Assembly: GCF_043290135.1 (NCBI RefSeq)
Contig: NC_134702.1
Span: 195,022,491 to 195,086,490 of the forward strand
Reading direction: 5' to 3'
DNA length: 64,000 nucleotides
DNA from: Rhipicephalus microplus
Lineage: Eukaryota; Arthropoda; Arachnida; Ixodida; Ixodidae
The position numbers and the translations under genes are program-made. The notes under the pieces were generated by a model that was not told where the DNA came from, searched no databases, and worked only from the letters and a program-made list of their open reading frames with translations. Numbering within the stretch: position 1 is the stretch's first letter; every line of letters starts with the position of its first letter. This document shows, in pieces, positions 43,768-55,618 of this stretch.

Positions 43768-44575
43768 GCATGATAGATAGTTGGGTGAAGCATCCGTTCG
43801 TCCATTCGTTTTTGCTTCCGTCCATCCATGCGTGCGTCCGTGTGGCCACCCGTGCGTCCATCCGCCCGTCACTGCGTGTGGCAGCTCGTGCGTCCGCACG
43901 TTCATCTGTGTGTCCGTCCCTGCTTTCGTCTATGCATCCGCTCCTTCTTTCGTCCATGCATCCACTCCTGCATCCGTCTGTGTGTCCATTCATCCTTGCA
44001 GCGATCCGTGCGTCTGTCCATGCATCTGTCTGTGTGTCCGTTCTTCCACCTATTCAACGCTCCAAGTACCACCATCTCGCATCTTTTAATCATATATTCC
44101 TGATATAGAAGCACCGCCATCCAGCGGACATTTTAAGGCTGAACGAGAGAAGGCACACGCACACTTTCTTACGGCTAGCGCTTCGCGTCTACATCCCACC
44201 TTTAACCACCTTGAGTTCATGGCATATACTAGTTCACTGCATTCATGCCAATGCAGCCCAACGCTGGCTAAACCTTTCTAAAACCTAGGAAGTTACGCCC
44301 AGCGAGTATTACGTAGCAACCCTTTCTTGTCTTGTGTGTGTTGTTGAACAATAAAAAATTTGCAGCGCACGCGTTAACTAAAAGACGAATTTTCTTGTCT
44401 CTCATTCCCCCTTAGCAGCCATTGGCATGTACACTGAACACTCTCTTTTATTGTTCAACAACGCACAGAAGAAATCTCTCACCGGCACCACCTTGAAGGT
44501 CAAAATGTTATACTTGTTGCACACTACTACAACGGCTACGAGGGACGAACGGATGCCGTTATAAGGAGCTTCGCC
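43768..44575. repeat. Dispersed tick repeat with (CCGT)-type minisatellite, copy C
   Basis: Starts with the junction GGAGTGCATGATAG, then TTGGGTGAAGCATCCG, runs through a CCGT/CCAT minisatellite (43795-44050) and ends TAAGGAGCTTCGCCCCTAA (44560-44578). Its right half is the inverted counterpart of 34698-35145, except that the centre 44359-44446 keeps the same direction as in copy A and is bounded here by inverted repeats TGTTGTTGAACAATAAAA and TTTTATTGTTCAACAACG. Confidence 0.7.
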
Positions 44576-44578
44576 CCT

Positions 44579-45744
44579 AAACAGTAACGAAATCTTCCCA
44601 AAGGGATCCCTGGTGGAATGTAAAGTAGCGGCGTAGCGCATGGCGATTCGGGGGAGGGCGCGCGGCGCTTTTGAAATGATGCCGTCGACAACAACGTCAA
44701 GGACTTCCCGGCGTTGGCCTTCCGCTGTCGGCGCACCAACTCAACTTCCTTATGTCCCGTCTCATCGATGTTGCCGACGCGTTGAACATGCATGCGCTCG
44801 GTTTCCTTGGCTCACGTCTCCTCGGTGTTACCTGCATGCCGTCGCCGTTCGCGCACGCGATCGATTCTGTTAACCCTCGCTACGCCGCGACGGCTGGGTT
44901 AGGTCAAACCGCTTCGGCGCATGTTTCGGTGGGCGAAGGTTCTGCGCTTTCTGGCGCCCTCTCCGTTGCAGATAAACGAGCAGAAAGATTGTTCACTCGA
45001 TGTGCACTTGAACATTGCGAGTGGTGGAGAGGGTAAAGCGAAATAGAGGTGGAACGCGGTGATCGTGCGGCAGATCGTGGCGAGAGTGACGTCACCATGC
45101 ACTGCGAAGGAAGGCGGGACCTTCTTGGCACCGCCCCAACACCTCCGGCGAAGAGAGCATGGTGTGGCGCATTGGCACGGAGGCACGCACAGATAGCGTT
45201 AAACATGCTAGTCGAAGAGCTGCTTCGCATTTAAAAGGTAAGAATAGGCGAAGCAGATATACAAAGCAACACTGAGACTCAACAACGCGCTAAAGCTATG
45301 GTATGGCGTAACAACGTTGACAGTTGTTAATTCACGGTTGTCCCTTGTATCCTTGGGCATTTTTTCGACCTTCTTTTTTAGTGCTTCCCTGAATGAGAAT
45401 TAACAGCGCACGCACAGAACACGCCCCACGAAGAAAACTTTGAACCAAATCCACGAAAAGAACCCTGATGCGATGTGAAGCAGCGCTGCGCACCCACGTC
45501 GACGCCCAGTTGAAACGGGCGTCGACGCGGGTGCTGGAAGAATGGTTGGAAGCGAAACTTGGTGTATAGTTGACTCGAGTAAACATTTGTTTGAAACGCA
45601 AGGACACGAGACACGGGTTGGCTATAGTGTAAGGTGCATCGCAGGTACTCGACGTGCGGTCGACCGTTCCGAGCAGTGGAGAAGGCTTAGAGTTTCTTAA
45701 ATATACACTAGAGGGAACTCTGGCCCTAGTCTCCATAGGAGCTG
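44579..45744. other. Gene-less stretch
   Basis: GC-rich to about 45240, then mixed. A perfect 11-bp hairpin stem lies at 45497-45507 and 45517-45527 (CGTCGACGCCC). No gene recognised; the 178-codon minus ORF (45868-45332) overlaps a SINE and is chance. Confidence 0.45.
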
Positions 45745-45890
45745 CAACACATAACGCTTGAGCGAGCATGGGATTTATAAGGTCGCGGGATCGAATCCCG
45801 GCGTTGGCGGCTGCATTTCTGATGGATACGGAAATGCTGTAAGCCCCTGTGCTTAGAATTCGGTGCAAGTCCGCTGGACAGCGGGACAGC
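45745..45890 (+). repeat. tRNA-derived SINE (Ruka-like), truncated
   Basis: GAGCATGGGATTTATAAGG and a very good B box, GGGATCGAATCCCG, are followed by GCGGCTGCATTTCTGATGG, GGAAATGCTGTAAGCCCCTG and TGCTTAGAATT. The rest of the body is missing. The A box is present only as a degraded form near 45750. Confidence 0.8.
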
Positions 45891-45929
45891 CTGTCCCGCT
45901 ATCCAGTGGACCCCCCCCTCCCTCTGAGA

Positions 45930-47250
45930 CTTTCGATGAACCACCGCCATGTGTGTCTATCTCTCTCTCTCTCTGCTTTAGGCAACATCCCTTATGAACA
46001 GCGCCGAGATCCCGTCTTGCGTGACATTACTGAGAAGCTGTACTCTCCGACGCCCCATCCGTCTACTCGACTGTTTGCGCTTAACGAAGGCACCTTGTAC
46101 CACTACAATGTCAACACAAATGGGCGTGAACTGCTCCTTCTCGTGCCTTACCACCTACGTTTGAGTGTTATTTCCCAGTTCCATGACGCCGCCACCAACG
46201 GTCACCTTGGTGTTTCTCGGACTTACGATCGCGTTCAGCGTCGATTTTACTGGCCCAGGCTTTGTCACTCCGTCCGCCACTACGTAGTCACATGCGACCA
46301 GTGCCAACGTCGAAAAAAACCCCTATGAGTCCTGCTGAACTCCTCCAGCCATTTTGCCTCCCTATTTACCCCTTCTTTCGAGCTGGTCTTGATCTCCTAG
46401 GCCCTTTCCCTGAGTCTAACTACGGAAATAAATGGATAGCTCGCTACAAATAATACAACCCGCTACGGCATCACACAGGCTTTGCTAACCAGCTATGCCA
46501 CAGATGTTGCAGATTTTCTTTTGCACAATGTCATCGTTCATCATGGTGCTTTATGCCTACTCCTCACAGATCATGGACGCTATTTTCTCTCCCAAATTGA
46601 CAATCTGCTTCGCTGTTGCAAAACCAAATAGAAATTTACGACGGCCTACCATCCACAAACTAATGGGCTTACCGAACGATTCAACCGGACTTTATCTGAT
46701 ATGCTCTCTATGTACGTCCTCCCTGACCACATAGACTGGCACGTTGCATTGTCTTTTGCATACAACTCCTCACACCACAGTACCGCTAGATTTTCACCAT
46801 TCTACTTCTTATTTGGCTGTAACCCAACTCTACCTTTCGACACCATTTTTCCGACAGCTGTCGATTTGCCGACTGAATACGGCCGTGACACTATCAACAG
46901 AGCTCGCAAAGCTCGAGGAATCGCTCGGAAGTGCCTTTTATCATCGCAAGAACAACAGGAGCAACGTTACGACAAACATCATAACGACGTTTCCTCTGCC
47001 CTGGGTTCCCTTGTGTTGTTGTGAACCCCGACACGGCATGTTGGTCTCTCTGAAAAACTGCTTTCCCGGTACTCAAGACCCTACCGCGTTTGGCGCCAGG
47101 TGACCGACGTTACATAGGAGATAGCCCCGCTGAAGTCACCATCTCCTTCCACTCCACTGTCTACAGACATTGGTCATGTCTCCTGCCTTATGCTCTAGCA
47201 GTCCGCAACATCATAAAAAGCGCCGAAATGGTGCTTCTGCCCACGGGGGT
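45930..47250 (+). pseudogene. Broken gypsy integrase, plus strand
   Basis: Several plus frames give integrase blocks in order: the HHCC finger (HDAATNGHLGVSRTYDR, then CDQCQRRKK) to about 46320, the core with AGLDLLGPFPES (first Asp) near 46385, LLTDHGRYF (second Asp) near 46565, NGLTERFNRTLSDMLS (Glu kept) near 46670, FAYNSSHHSTARFSPFYFLF near 46755, and a C-terminal remnant to about 47200. Stops and shifts fall at about 46325, 46450, 46645 and 47020. There is no RT upstream, so the element is 5' truncated. TGTTAAAGAG near 47253 may start its 3' LTR, but I cannot confirm that. Confidence 0.85.
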
Positions 47251-47411
47251 TATGTTAAAGAGTATATCACGCTGAAGAAGCAATACAGAGAGCGAGAAAG
47301 ATGATGTGTTTCTAGGTTGTGTGGCGCACTCGCACTTGCCAGCTCGGCTTAGGCTTGGCGTCATGCAAATATATCTCAACTATCAGCTTGTTTCTCTCGG
47401 TACCCTCCCGT

Positions 47412-47414
<3 letters not shown>

Positions 47415-47468
<54 letters not shown>
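47415..47468. repeat. (AT)n microsatellite
   Basis: About 54 bp of uninterrupted AT alternation. Confidence 0.95.
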
Positions 47469-47469
<1 letters not shown>

Positions 47470-47960
47470 GTGTACATATAGAGTGAATGATGACGACACC
47501 GGCGGCAATATCCTGCCGAGAGTGCTGACAGGAGGTCGCGCTCAAGAGGATTTGTGTAGGCGCCATCTTAATTCCTGCAATCCGGGCCAACTAGACATGC
47601 GGTGCACAGCCTTCCCCAATGACAAGCCTCTTCTACGAAGCCCCAGTCATAGAGGAAGCGCTTGATCACCTATTGGGGACCTGTCTGGGCCTTCACCAGG
47701 CTCGCGCTTGCCACCTACGCGGCCTTCACCAGCACCCCGGCTGACCATCTGACTTGACGTGCTGGACGCACGGTCCACTGCATTGCCCACTCCTGGCCTT
47801 CATACTGAAATGAGAAATTTTTCTTTTTATTTACCTTTTGCTGTAAAGCATACTGGTGCCCACAAAAGTGTCCTTATAATTGATACAGCAGTAAAAAAAT
47901 CAACACACATAATCACTGTGCTTCTTATGCTTCAGCGGCGCACTGCTAGTATAGAACTGC
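47469..47960. other. Gene-less stretch
   Basis: The AT tract is followed by GAGTGAATGATGACGACACC, similar to the left part of the dispersed-repeat junction. Nothing else recognised. Confidence 0.4.
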
Positions 47961-48254
47961 TTGTCGTCCTTCGTGTGACATTTCAATTTTAGGGTGAAGC
48001 TTTTTATGCTGTAGTTCGTTCCCTTTTCTGCAGTCATAGTATTATTATGTAGCCACATTTGGTATATGAGTTCTTCAATGGATGGCGTTGGGTATATATA
48101 TCTCCTTGTCATCCTTTGTGTGGCATTGCAATTTTAGGGTGAAGCTTCTTATGCTGTAGGTCGTTCCCTCTTCTGTAGTCGTAGTTGTATTATGTAGTCA
48201 TCTTTGGCTTATGAGTTCTTGAATACATGGCGTTGGGTATATATATGCCCTTGC
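47961..48254 (+). repeat. Tandem repeat, two units of 144 bp
   Basis: Landmarks TTGTCGTCCTTCGTGTG (47961) and TTGTCATCCTTTGTGTG (48105), each followed by TTTTAGGGTGAAGCTT and ending GGCGTTGGGTATATATAT. Confidence 0.85.
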
Positions 48255-48299
48255 GAATATTATAACTAGATGGCGTTAGTGTTTTTCACAGGATATCCT

Positions 48300-48590
48300 C
48301 GGAGTAAATGATGGTGAGTTGGGCGAAGCGTCCGTGCGTGCGTCCATTCACCCGTCCGTCCGTTCTACCGTGTTTCCATCAATGTGTACTTCTGGCCGTC
48401 CGTCTGTTTGTCTGTGTGTCTGCCTTCCCATCCGTGATTTGTCCGGTCGTGCGTCATTCTCTTTCTCTGTCCGTCCGTGCTTCCGTCCATCCATGAATCC
48501 GTCCGTTCGTCCTTCAGTGCGTGCGGACGAAGAGACGCTTCTCCCGCCCCCCCTTAACATCATTCGCTCCATGATTGTGCTGTGAATTTT
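48300..48590. repeat. Minisatellite repeat, (CCGT)-type, copy D
   Basis: Starts GGAGTAAATGATGGTGAG, then TTGGGCGAAGCGTCCG, and runs on as CCGT/CCAT repeats. It shares the start junction with copies A, B and C. Confidence 0.75.
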
Positions 48591-51113
48591 ATGCTAATTG
48601 CTCATGCGATCATTCTTTCTCCTTCCATGTAACTAACTTTTCTTTGATATCAACAATCCTGAATATTCCCGCACACCACGTCAAGATGACTTGAGCCTTC
48701 GTAAACTTAATAGTTAAGGTTTTATGATGCGTTGATAACGTAGACGCTGGCTTTAGCCTGCCATGTAATCAATCAACATTGGTGACGGGCACATTATGAG
48801 AATGTTTCCCTTGGATATCAGGCAAGTTGACAGCAGTTTCGCTGTAAAAACCAGGCTAACACTCGGGCTGGCATTGTGCGTTAACCTGACATTTCGTTCA
48901 CCCAAAACTATAGACATTATTAACCGGAGTCGCTCTATTCCACCACATCACCCTTTCATCTCAGATACCAGTTCTGCCTGTGTAGCACACGAACTTACTA
49001 ATTAGGACGAAAAATTATGGGATGAAGACAGTCACATACATGGGTCAGGACATTTGTTTGAGGTCTTTCAAATATAAAAATTTGCAATGAAGATGTTGAG
49101 GAAACACGTGTGTTCATACCCGACCTTGATCTCGATAAGCGAATGAACCAAAACTGCAACATACAAACACATGAACTACGTGCCAATGTGGATTGAAGCT
49201 TTTGTAGAGAAGAAAAGGAGCACGAAATCTTGATTGCCCGATTGCGACTCTTTGCAGGGCAACTTCTAAAGTAAAACACCCTGTCCCTTGAAAATCGCTT
49301 CCTCCACACCACGGGTACAGGAGGTGGGAAACCATGACCGCGCCCTTCCCCCTCCATCCCTCCCGAAAAAAAGTCAAGCTGCTCTCCGACGAAAATAGAT
49401 AATTCCGTAGTAGACAAGTATGGGGGGGGGGTATCCACAACTTAATTTTTTGCTCCCTTTTTTCTTACGTCGATGGAGAAGTTTCACGAGGGGGGGGGGC
49501 TATCGACTTGGCGCTGAAGGATCGACGCTTATTCGCGCGTTCTGAGAAGCCGCAGCTAACTTTAAGACTAGGATCACTCACCTCAGAGGGTCCCCTTATG
49601 AACAACAGTTTTCGACATGGTCGCCCTCTCTCACTTTGCCTTTTTTTGTGCTTAGTGCGTCAACTAAACCTGTAAAGTCGGTCAGTATAGAGGTTCCGGA
49701 AGTGAGAATGTTTCTCTTGTGGATGATGTCTACCATTCAAGTGGCCTTCTATGAGATTCCATCGTCTCTGACGTCATGATATTGTAGGTTTTATAGGAAA
49801 TTTTGGTGCTGAACGTCACGCACAGCAGATTTTAAATATTATACGCTTAGTTTTCTTGCATTGGATGCCAGGGGCTGCGACATGCAGAAATTCACTTCCG
49901 TTGGAGAAAGCATTTCTTCCTCATGATGACTAAGAGAAGAGGCCTTTCTACTCTCTCTTTACTGCGCCCTCTAGATAGTGGCGATGTTAAAACGTTTCCT
50001 TAGCATGGAAAATCGCGAGCTTCAAACCCCGATTCCATTACATTTCAAGAAATTTTGATCAGCGACAAGCAACCTTGACTAATATTTATTGGTAAAATGT
50101 TATATGCAATATAATTGCTCTAATTTGCGTTGTGTGCGTCGTTGTTTATTAAAGTATACGACATTTTGCAAATAAACAAACAAGAATTCACTTTGAAGGA
50201 GGCGGCAATATTATTAAATAAAATTCAGGCACAGCCGAAACCTGCACGCTCCAAACGCAAACCCCGGCTTCAACAGAGCGACAGCCATGTCGAACACCTC
50301 CAGTGCACTAAATATGAAGGTGTCTATTCACGCCTTCGTAGTTCTGAAAGTCTGGTAGTCTGGCTTTTTGTCGCCAAATGCCGGCACAGCTCGTAATGAG
50401 AGCGCAATAGGCAGTGTAATAACCGAATACGCCAGCGATCTTAGAGCAGGGTGAACGTACAACCACCGTGCAGCCAGCACGGAAAGGTGCAGGGTAAGCA
50501 GTCTCGTTACAGTGAACTAGAGAAAGGGAGAGGAATAAACAGCAAAAATATTTGAGCTAACTTTTCTAGAACACTGTAGTCCTGCGTCACATCGACAAAT
50601 GGCGCCAATCTGTTCAGTGGATATTTCCGACGTAGATGAACGCAGTGAGAGACTTTTGCGGCCAGCATACAATTCTGGCGATCGTTAACACCTGAGCTGG
50701 TGATCTTTCCAGACAAATCATGTGACTGTCTGTCAGCTGAAGAAACGACAGCGTTGGTGTTTTCTCTATTTTCGCTAGCCGCCAGCTCCTTATCAACATG
50801 TTGCATTTATGGCTTCCTAGATAAGTACTGGCCACACACAAGCTCAGAAATGCCACTACCAACGCGCGTGCAGGAAGTGTTAAGCACAGGGTGATGTCCC
50901 CTTCCGAAATAGGCGCTCGCACTGTTGGCACCGTTCACCTGGTTCACCTTCCGGCAGCCACGTAGTTTGCGGGTTTGTGGCATGTGAGCCGTACTCGCAG
51001 TCAGTTTGCGCCATGCTCTCACTTCGAAGTCGGAGTGGTCGGGAGCGCTCTTAGTCAGAGGCTGACGCTCTGAAAGAACCACAGATCGCCAAACTCACTT
51101 ATGAGACACTCAT
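48591..51113. other. Gene-less stretch
   Basis: Two poly-G tracts (near 49421 and 49487) are the only simple features. ORFs of 60-146 codons show no family features. No gene recognised. Confidence 0.45.
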
Positions 51114-52100
51114 GAGTCGAATGTATGACGAATGTATGATGCTGGTGCAAACATGATAAACACTAGATGCGTGTCATGTAACAATATGACAACATGCTAC
51201 GCTCATGATGCACTCGCGGCCGTTTCGCTAGCTTCACATGTACCAAACTCGGTATTACGCTACGCAAACGGACGGACGACATAGGTAAATGACACATCCA
51301 AACATTATATTCCTGACATGCGTGTCGTGTAACAATATGACTACCTGCCACACTGATGGTGCACTCGCGACGGTTTCGCTAGCTTCACATATGCCAATTT
51401 CGGTATTACGTCCCGCCAATGGATGACGAAGGTATGTGACTGGTGCAAACACTATAATCATGAGATGCGTGTCATGTGAAAACATGACTACATGCCACAG
51501 TGAAGGCGCCAATACGTTTCGACGTGACGCGGTGCGCGTGCTCGCCGGCGTTCATTTCGTCGCGTCACGTCGGCAGTGCTACGCGAGGCGTTGGTCCTGC
51601 CATATACTCGCAGGTGCGCGCCGCGCTTCGTTGTTGTGACGCATGCGCGTCACAGCGCGTCCGGCGTTTCTCCGTCACAAAAAGAGGGAAACTCAGTGTC
51701 ATGGGCGCGACCAGCGTCCAGGCCGCGCCCATGGACGCTGGTCGCGCCTGGCGTCAGACTATAAAGTGCTCGCGTTTTGCTAACATAGCGATGCTGTTCT
51801 TAGCTAGAGCGCGCGTCAAAGCCACATTGGCGTATATTGGACCCTTCATGATGTGCTGGCGGCCGTTTTGATAGCTCCACATATACCTAATTTGGTGTTA
51901 CGTGACGTCAATGGATGACAAAATATATGACAGGTGCAAACATGATAATCCTGACACACGTGTCGTGTAAGAACATGACAACTTATCACGCTCATAGCGT
52001 GCTCGTGGGCGTTTTGCTAGCTCCACCTATACTAAAGTTGGTATCAGGTGACGTGAATAGATGGCAAAGGTGAACGATACATACAAACATGATAATCATG
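51114..52100 (-). repeat. Satellite array 2, same family as array 1, inverted
   Basis: GCTAGC or GCTAG(C/G)-like landmarks with the adjacent GGCCGTTT lie at 51227, 51378, about 51870 and 52016, giving spacings of 151, 492 and 146. The long gap again holds the GC-rich hairpin block. Units carry CATGACACGCAT-like and TACC/GGTA-like segments. Confidence 0.85.
51490..51865 (-). repeat. GC-rich hairpin block inside satellite array 2
   Basis: Homologous to 15384-15780 on the other strand. Its centre is a perfect 17-bp inverted repeat, 51704-51720 and 51732-51748 (GGCGCGACCAGCGTCCA), with an 11-base spacer. An alternative 10-bp hairpin CATGGGCGCG/CGCGCCCATG overlaps it. ORFs over it are CpG shadows. 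Confidence 0.7.
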
Positions 52101-52198
52101 ACACGGAAGTCATGTACAGCATCATTTACCTCTAACTCGCAATGTTGTGCTGATTTTAAAGTGACATATCAATCTTTCTTATTCTTTGTTTCGAATAT

Positions 52199-52355
52199 TG
52201 TGACGACGCGGAGTTGACGAGCACACAAAGCGCCTCGAACAAATACGCTTTATCGATAGCAGGAAAAAGACTGCAACGACTTCTTCGTCTTTTGCCCTCG
52301 GCCAAGGACACTCGCGCTGCTCCGTTGTCGCCACCATTGGCACAAACTAGCGGCA
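52199..52355 (-). repeat. 3' LTR of the second gypsy element
   Basis: TGTGACGACGCGG to AACTAGCGGCA on the plus strand, TG...CA, within an outer TATTG...CAATA pair. A purine-rich AAGGTGGAA (minus strand) lies just inside. Only one copy is visible. Confidence 0.6.
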
Positions 52356-52388
52356 ATATTCCACCTTAAAAAAAACAACGCTCCGATG

Positions 52389-53609
52389 TTAAATGTTCGA
52401 GAAGCAAGGTGAAACAACAACTGCACAGTTAGTCACTGAAAGTAAGGTTTCATCCGAAGCACGTGGAAAATTTCTGTTGAATGTCTTCGGTGCTTCCCAC
52501 ACTGCACGCCATCCAAGAACAACCTCGTCGTTGACGTCACTGATGCGTCGCAGAACTTTGTAGGGTCCGAAGTGTCTTCGAAACAGCTTTTCGGAGATCC
52601 TACGCTTACGAATAGGTGTCCATACCCATACCTTGTCATCCACGTTGTATATGACGGGTCGCTGCCGGAGGTTGTAATGTTTGGTATTGTCTTGTTGTTT
52701 GGTGATTCGGAACGTGCAAACTCGTCTGGCTTCTTGTGCTAACTGGGTAAACTCTTCGGCGTCCGTCTCATTGCCATCATTTTCATGAGGGAATATTGCG
52801 TCTTTGTCGTAACCTCGCGTCCGTGAAGCAGACTAAAGGGTATCTTCCGAGTGGTCTCCTGACGAGCCATGTTGTACGCGAACGTGACGTAGGGCAAAAT
52901 GACGTCCCAGTTCTTGTGCTCTACATCTACGTACAAGCTTATCATGTCAGTCAGGGCCTCGTTAAGGCGTTCGGTGAGCCCGTTGGTCTGGGAATGATAC
53001 GCCGTTGTCTTTCTGTGAGCTGTACCACTTAGTCGGAAAATGGTGTCCAAAAGCTCGGCCATGAACGCAGTACCTCTGTCGGTGATGACTATTGCGGAAG
53101 CACCGTGCGTTAAGATGACGGCTTCGATGAAAAGGCGATGCTTCAGCTGCCATTGCCCGTGGCAGAGCACCTGTCTCTGCGTATCGGGTCAGGTAATCCA
53201 TAGCGACGATTATCCACCTGTTTCCAGAGGCAGACTTTGGAAAGGGGCCCAGAAAATCTATGCCAATTTGTGCAAACGGTGTCGCCAGCACTCGGAGAGG
53301 CTGCAGCAGGCCAGCTGGTTTGATGGATGGTGGATTGCGACGCTGGCAGTCTAGACATGCCTGCACGTAAAAATTGACAACTTCGGTAAGTTTTGGCCAG
53401 TAATAGTTCTGCCTTATCCTCGCCAATGTTCTTGCGTAACCCAAATGGCCAGCATTAGGTTCGTCGTGGCAGGCTTGCAGTACCTCAAGGCAAAGTGAAG
53501 AAGGAACGACGAGCAAGTAGCTGCTGCCAGTGGGTGAAAAGTTCCTCTTAGAAAGAACGTCATTTCGCAAGCAGTATGACTGCAGCCCTCCAGCAAATAA
53601 CTTCGGCAC
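52389..53609 (-). pseudogene. Integrase of the second gypsy element
   Basis: The frame 53609-52962 has the HHCC finger (CHDEPNAGHLGYARTLARI, then CLDCQRR) and IGIDFLGPF (first Asp). The frame 53170-52739 has VITDRGTAF (second Asp) and NGLTERLNEAL with the Glu kept, then FAYNMARQETTRKIPF. The frame 52643-52389 has the C-terminal LFRRHFGPYKVLRRI (GPY/F). Frameshifts near 53150 and 52700 break it. Confidence 0.87.
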
Positions 53610-53635
53610 GCTATTCGTTCACTCTTGTAGGTAAT

Positions 53636-54173
53636 TTATGAGCGGTAGCAGTTCAGCATCGTCACGCTGCTGTTGAAAAAAGGCGGCAGTGTACACAATT
53701 CCCAGAAAGGTTGTGTCGTCATCATCGTTGTCCGCGGGTGCCGTCTCAACTGGAGGCCGAGAAATACAGTCGGCATTGGTGTGTTGTTTTTCCGACTAGT
53801 AGGTAACAGTGAAGTCAAATTCTTGGAGCCAAAGACTCCATCGTGCAAGACGGCAAGACGGATCTTTCAAGTTAACTAACCAACAGAGAGTGATGATCGC
53901 AGAAGAGTGGTGATCACTGATAATGGTGAATGGATGGCCGTACAAGTAAGGACGAAACTGCAGGATTGCCCACACTATTGCAAGACATTCTTTCTCCGTT
54001 GTAGTGTAAATATCTACTGCTCGGAACAGCGTCCTGCTGGCGTAGGAGATTACCTTTTCGTTGTTGTTCTTTGACTGTATGAGCACTGCTCCAAGACCCA
54101 CATTACTAGTGTCTGTATGAAGTATTGTGTGCGCGTCGTCATCAAAGTGGGCCAGCACAGGGAATGTTTGCAT
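53636..54173 (-). pseudogene. RNase H of the second gypsy element
   Basis: 54173-53796 contains ILHTDTSNVGLGAVL, TTEKECLAIVWAI and FTIISDHHSSAI with the catalytic acidic residues; the last block with DSRNKP-like tail lies in a shifted frame at 53848-53636. Confidence 0.82.
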
Positions 54174-54330
54174 GCGCTGACGAACCTTTTGAAACGCCTG
54201 CTTTTGGTCTTCGCGTCATCTGAAGAATGTATCTTCCCGAGTAAGCTGTGTTAATGGCCATACGATGCGCGTAACATTAGCAATAAATCGCCGGTAATAG
54301 GCACAGAGTACCAAAAAGAAAACGTCGCAC

Positions 54331-55158
54331 TTATTGTTTGTCTGATGGCGTTGGGAAGTTCGCCACGGCGGCAATTTTATCCAAGTCGGGTCGGATCCCT
54401 TGGCTGCTCACGACGTGACCGAGGAATTGAAGTTCGTAGAAGCCGAAGTGGCACTTTTCAGGTTTTAGAGTAAGACCAGCCAAGCGTATTGCTTCAAAAA
54501 CTGCTTCGAGCCTTCGTAAGTGTTCCTCGAAAGTCTCTGAAAAGACAATCACGTCGTGGAGGTACACCAAGCAGGTTTAAACCTGCCACGTAAGTCCTGA
54601 CACAACCGTGTCCAGGATACGCTGGAATGTTGCTGGCGCCGAACACAAACCGAAAGAAAGTACCTGAAATTCATTAAGTCCATCGGGCGCAACAAGGGTG
54701 GTCTTTTCACGATCTTTCTCATCAACTTCAATTTGCCAGTAGCCGCTTTTCAAGTCCATGGACAAAAAGTAGCGTGCGTTTCATAGTCTATCCAATGAAT
54801 CATCAATACGCGGCAGAGGGTAGACGTCCTTCTTTGTAATCTGATTGAGCTTCTGGTAGTCGACGCAGAAACTCAAGCAGCCGTCCTTCTTTTTGACGAG
54901 TACTATAGGTGATGCCCAAGGACTGTTAGGTGACCGAATAACACCATTTTCTAGCATAATTTTCACCTGCTGTTGAATTGCCTCACGCTCCTTTGGGGAG
55001 ACCCAATAGGGATTTTGCCGGATGGGTCTGGCGTCGGAATCCGTGATGATGCGGTGTTTCGTCAGTGCCGTTTGACTAACCCTCGATGTGGATGAGAAGC
55101 AGCCATTAAACTTGTTGATCAGCGTGAGAAGGTGGTCTCGCTCGATGGGAGATAACAT
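54331..55158 (-). pseudogene. Reverse transcriptase of the second gypsy element
   Basis: Three frames: 55158-54781 (QNPYWVSPKEREAIQQQV, ASPIVLVKKKDGCLSFCVDY, KKDVYPLPRIDDSLDRL), 54765-54577 (MDLKSGYWQIEV, LSFGLCSAPATFQRI) and 54570-54331 (VYLHDVIVFSETFEEHLRRL). Motif A keeps its Asp, but motif C is YLHD for YLDD, so one catalytic Asp is lost. Confidence 0.88.
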
Positions 55159-55618
55159 TGGACCAATGTCGACAGGTGTCGGTGTAGTGATAGTAGACGC
55201 TGCTGCTTGCTACACTAAATGACAAACTTCTCTTTGAGAGAGTTCGTCGACATATGCAATTGTAAATAGCCGTGCTTTTAACTATGTGGCGGCGTTCTCT
55301 GCTGAAATTTGTCAATAAGAGTACAGCGCTTCCCTCAATAACAGTGATGACAGCCCTGGCATCAGAAATGCCACTAGTGAATGCGAGCTTTCTGATGTGT
55401 TCAGCGATGCCAGTAACGTTTTGTAAGATGTCACAGTGCACGGATACGTGGGAACAACTTCGTGGTGGCAGTATGACGTCGTCATCGGCTATACTGAAGC
55501 GAGGTGGCTGGTGTTCCTCATTTGTAGCAGTCTCTGAGCTTATAGCGAATGTTACGCTTCTGTCACGGATGTCAATCATAGCCCTGTATTCGAACAAGAA
55601 ATTCATTCCCAACATGAG

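Noticed and set aside
43217..43905. ORFs with CLSVRPSVRPSV-type repeats
   Set aside because: Translations of a GGAC/CCGT minisatellite; the same pattern appears at 35000-35400, 43800-44100 and 48300-48590.
45332..45868. 178-codon minus ORF
   Set aside because: Overlaps a plus-strand SINE and a hairpin; no family features.
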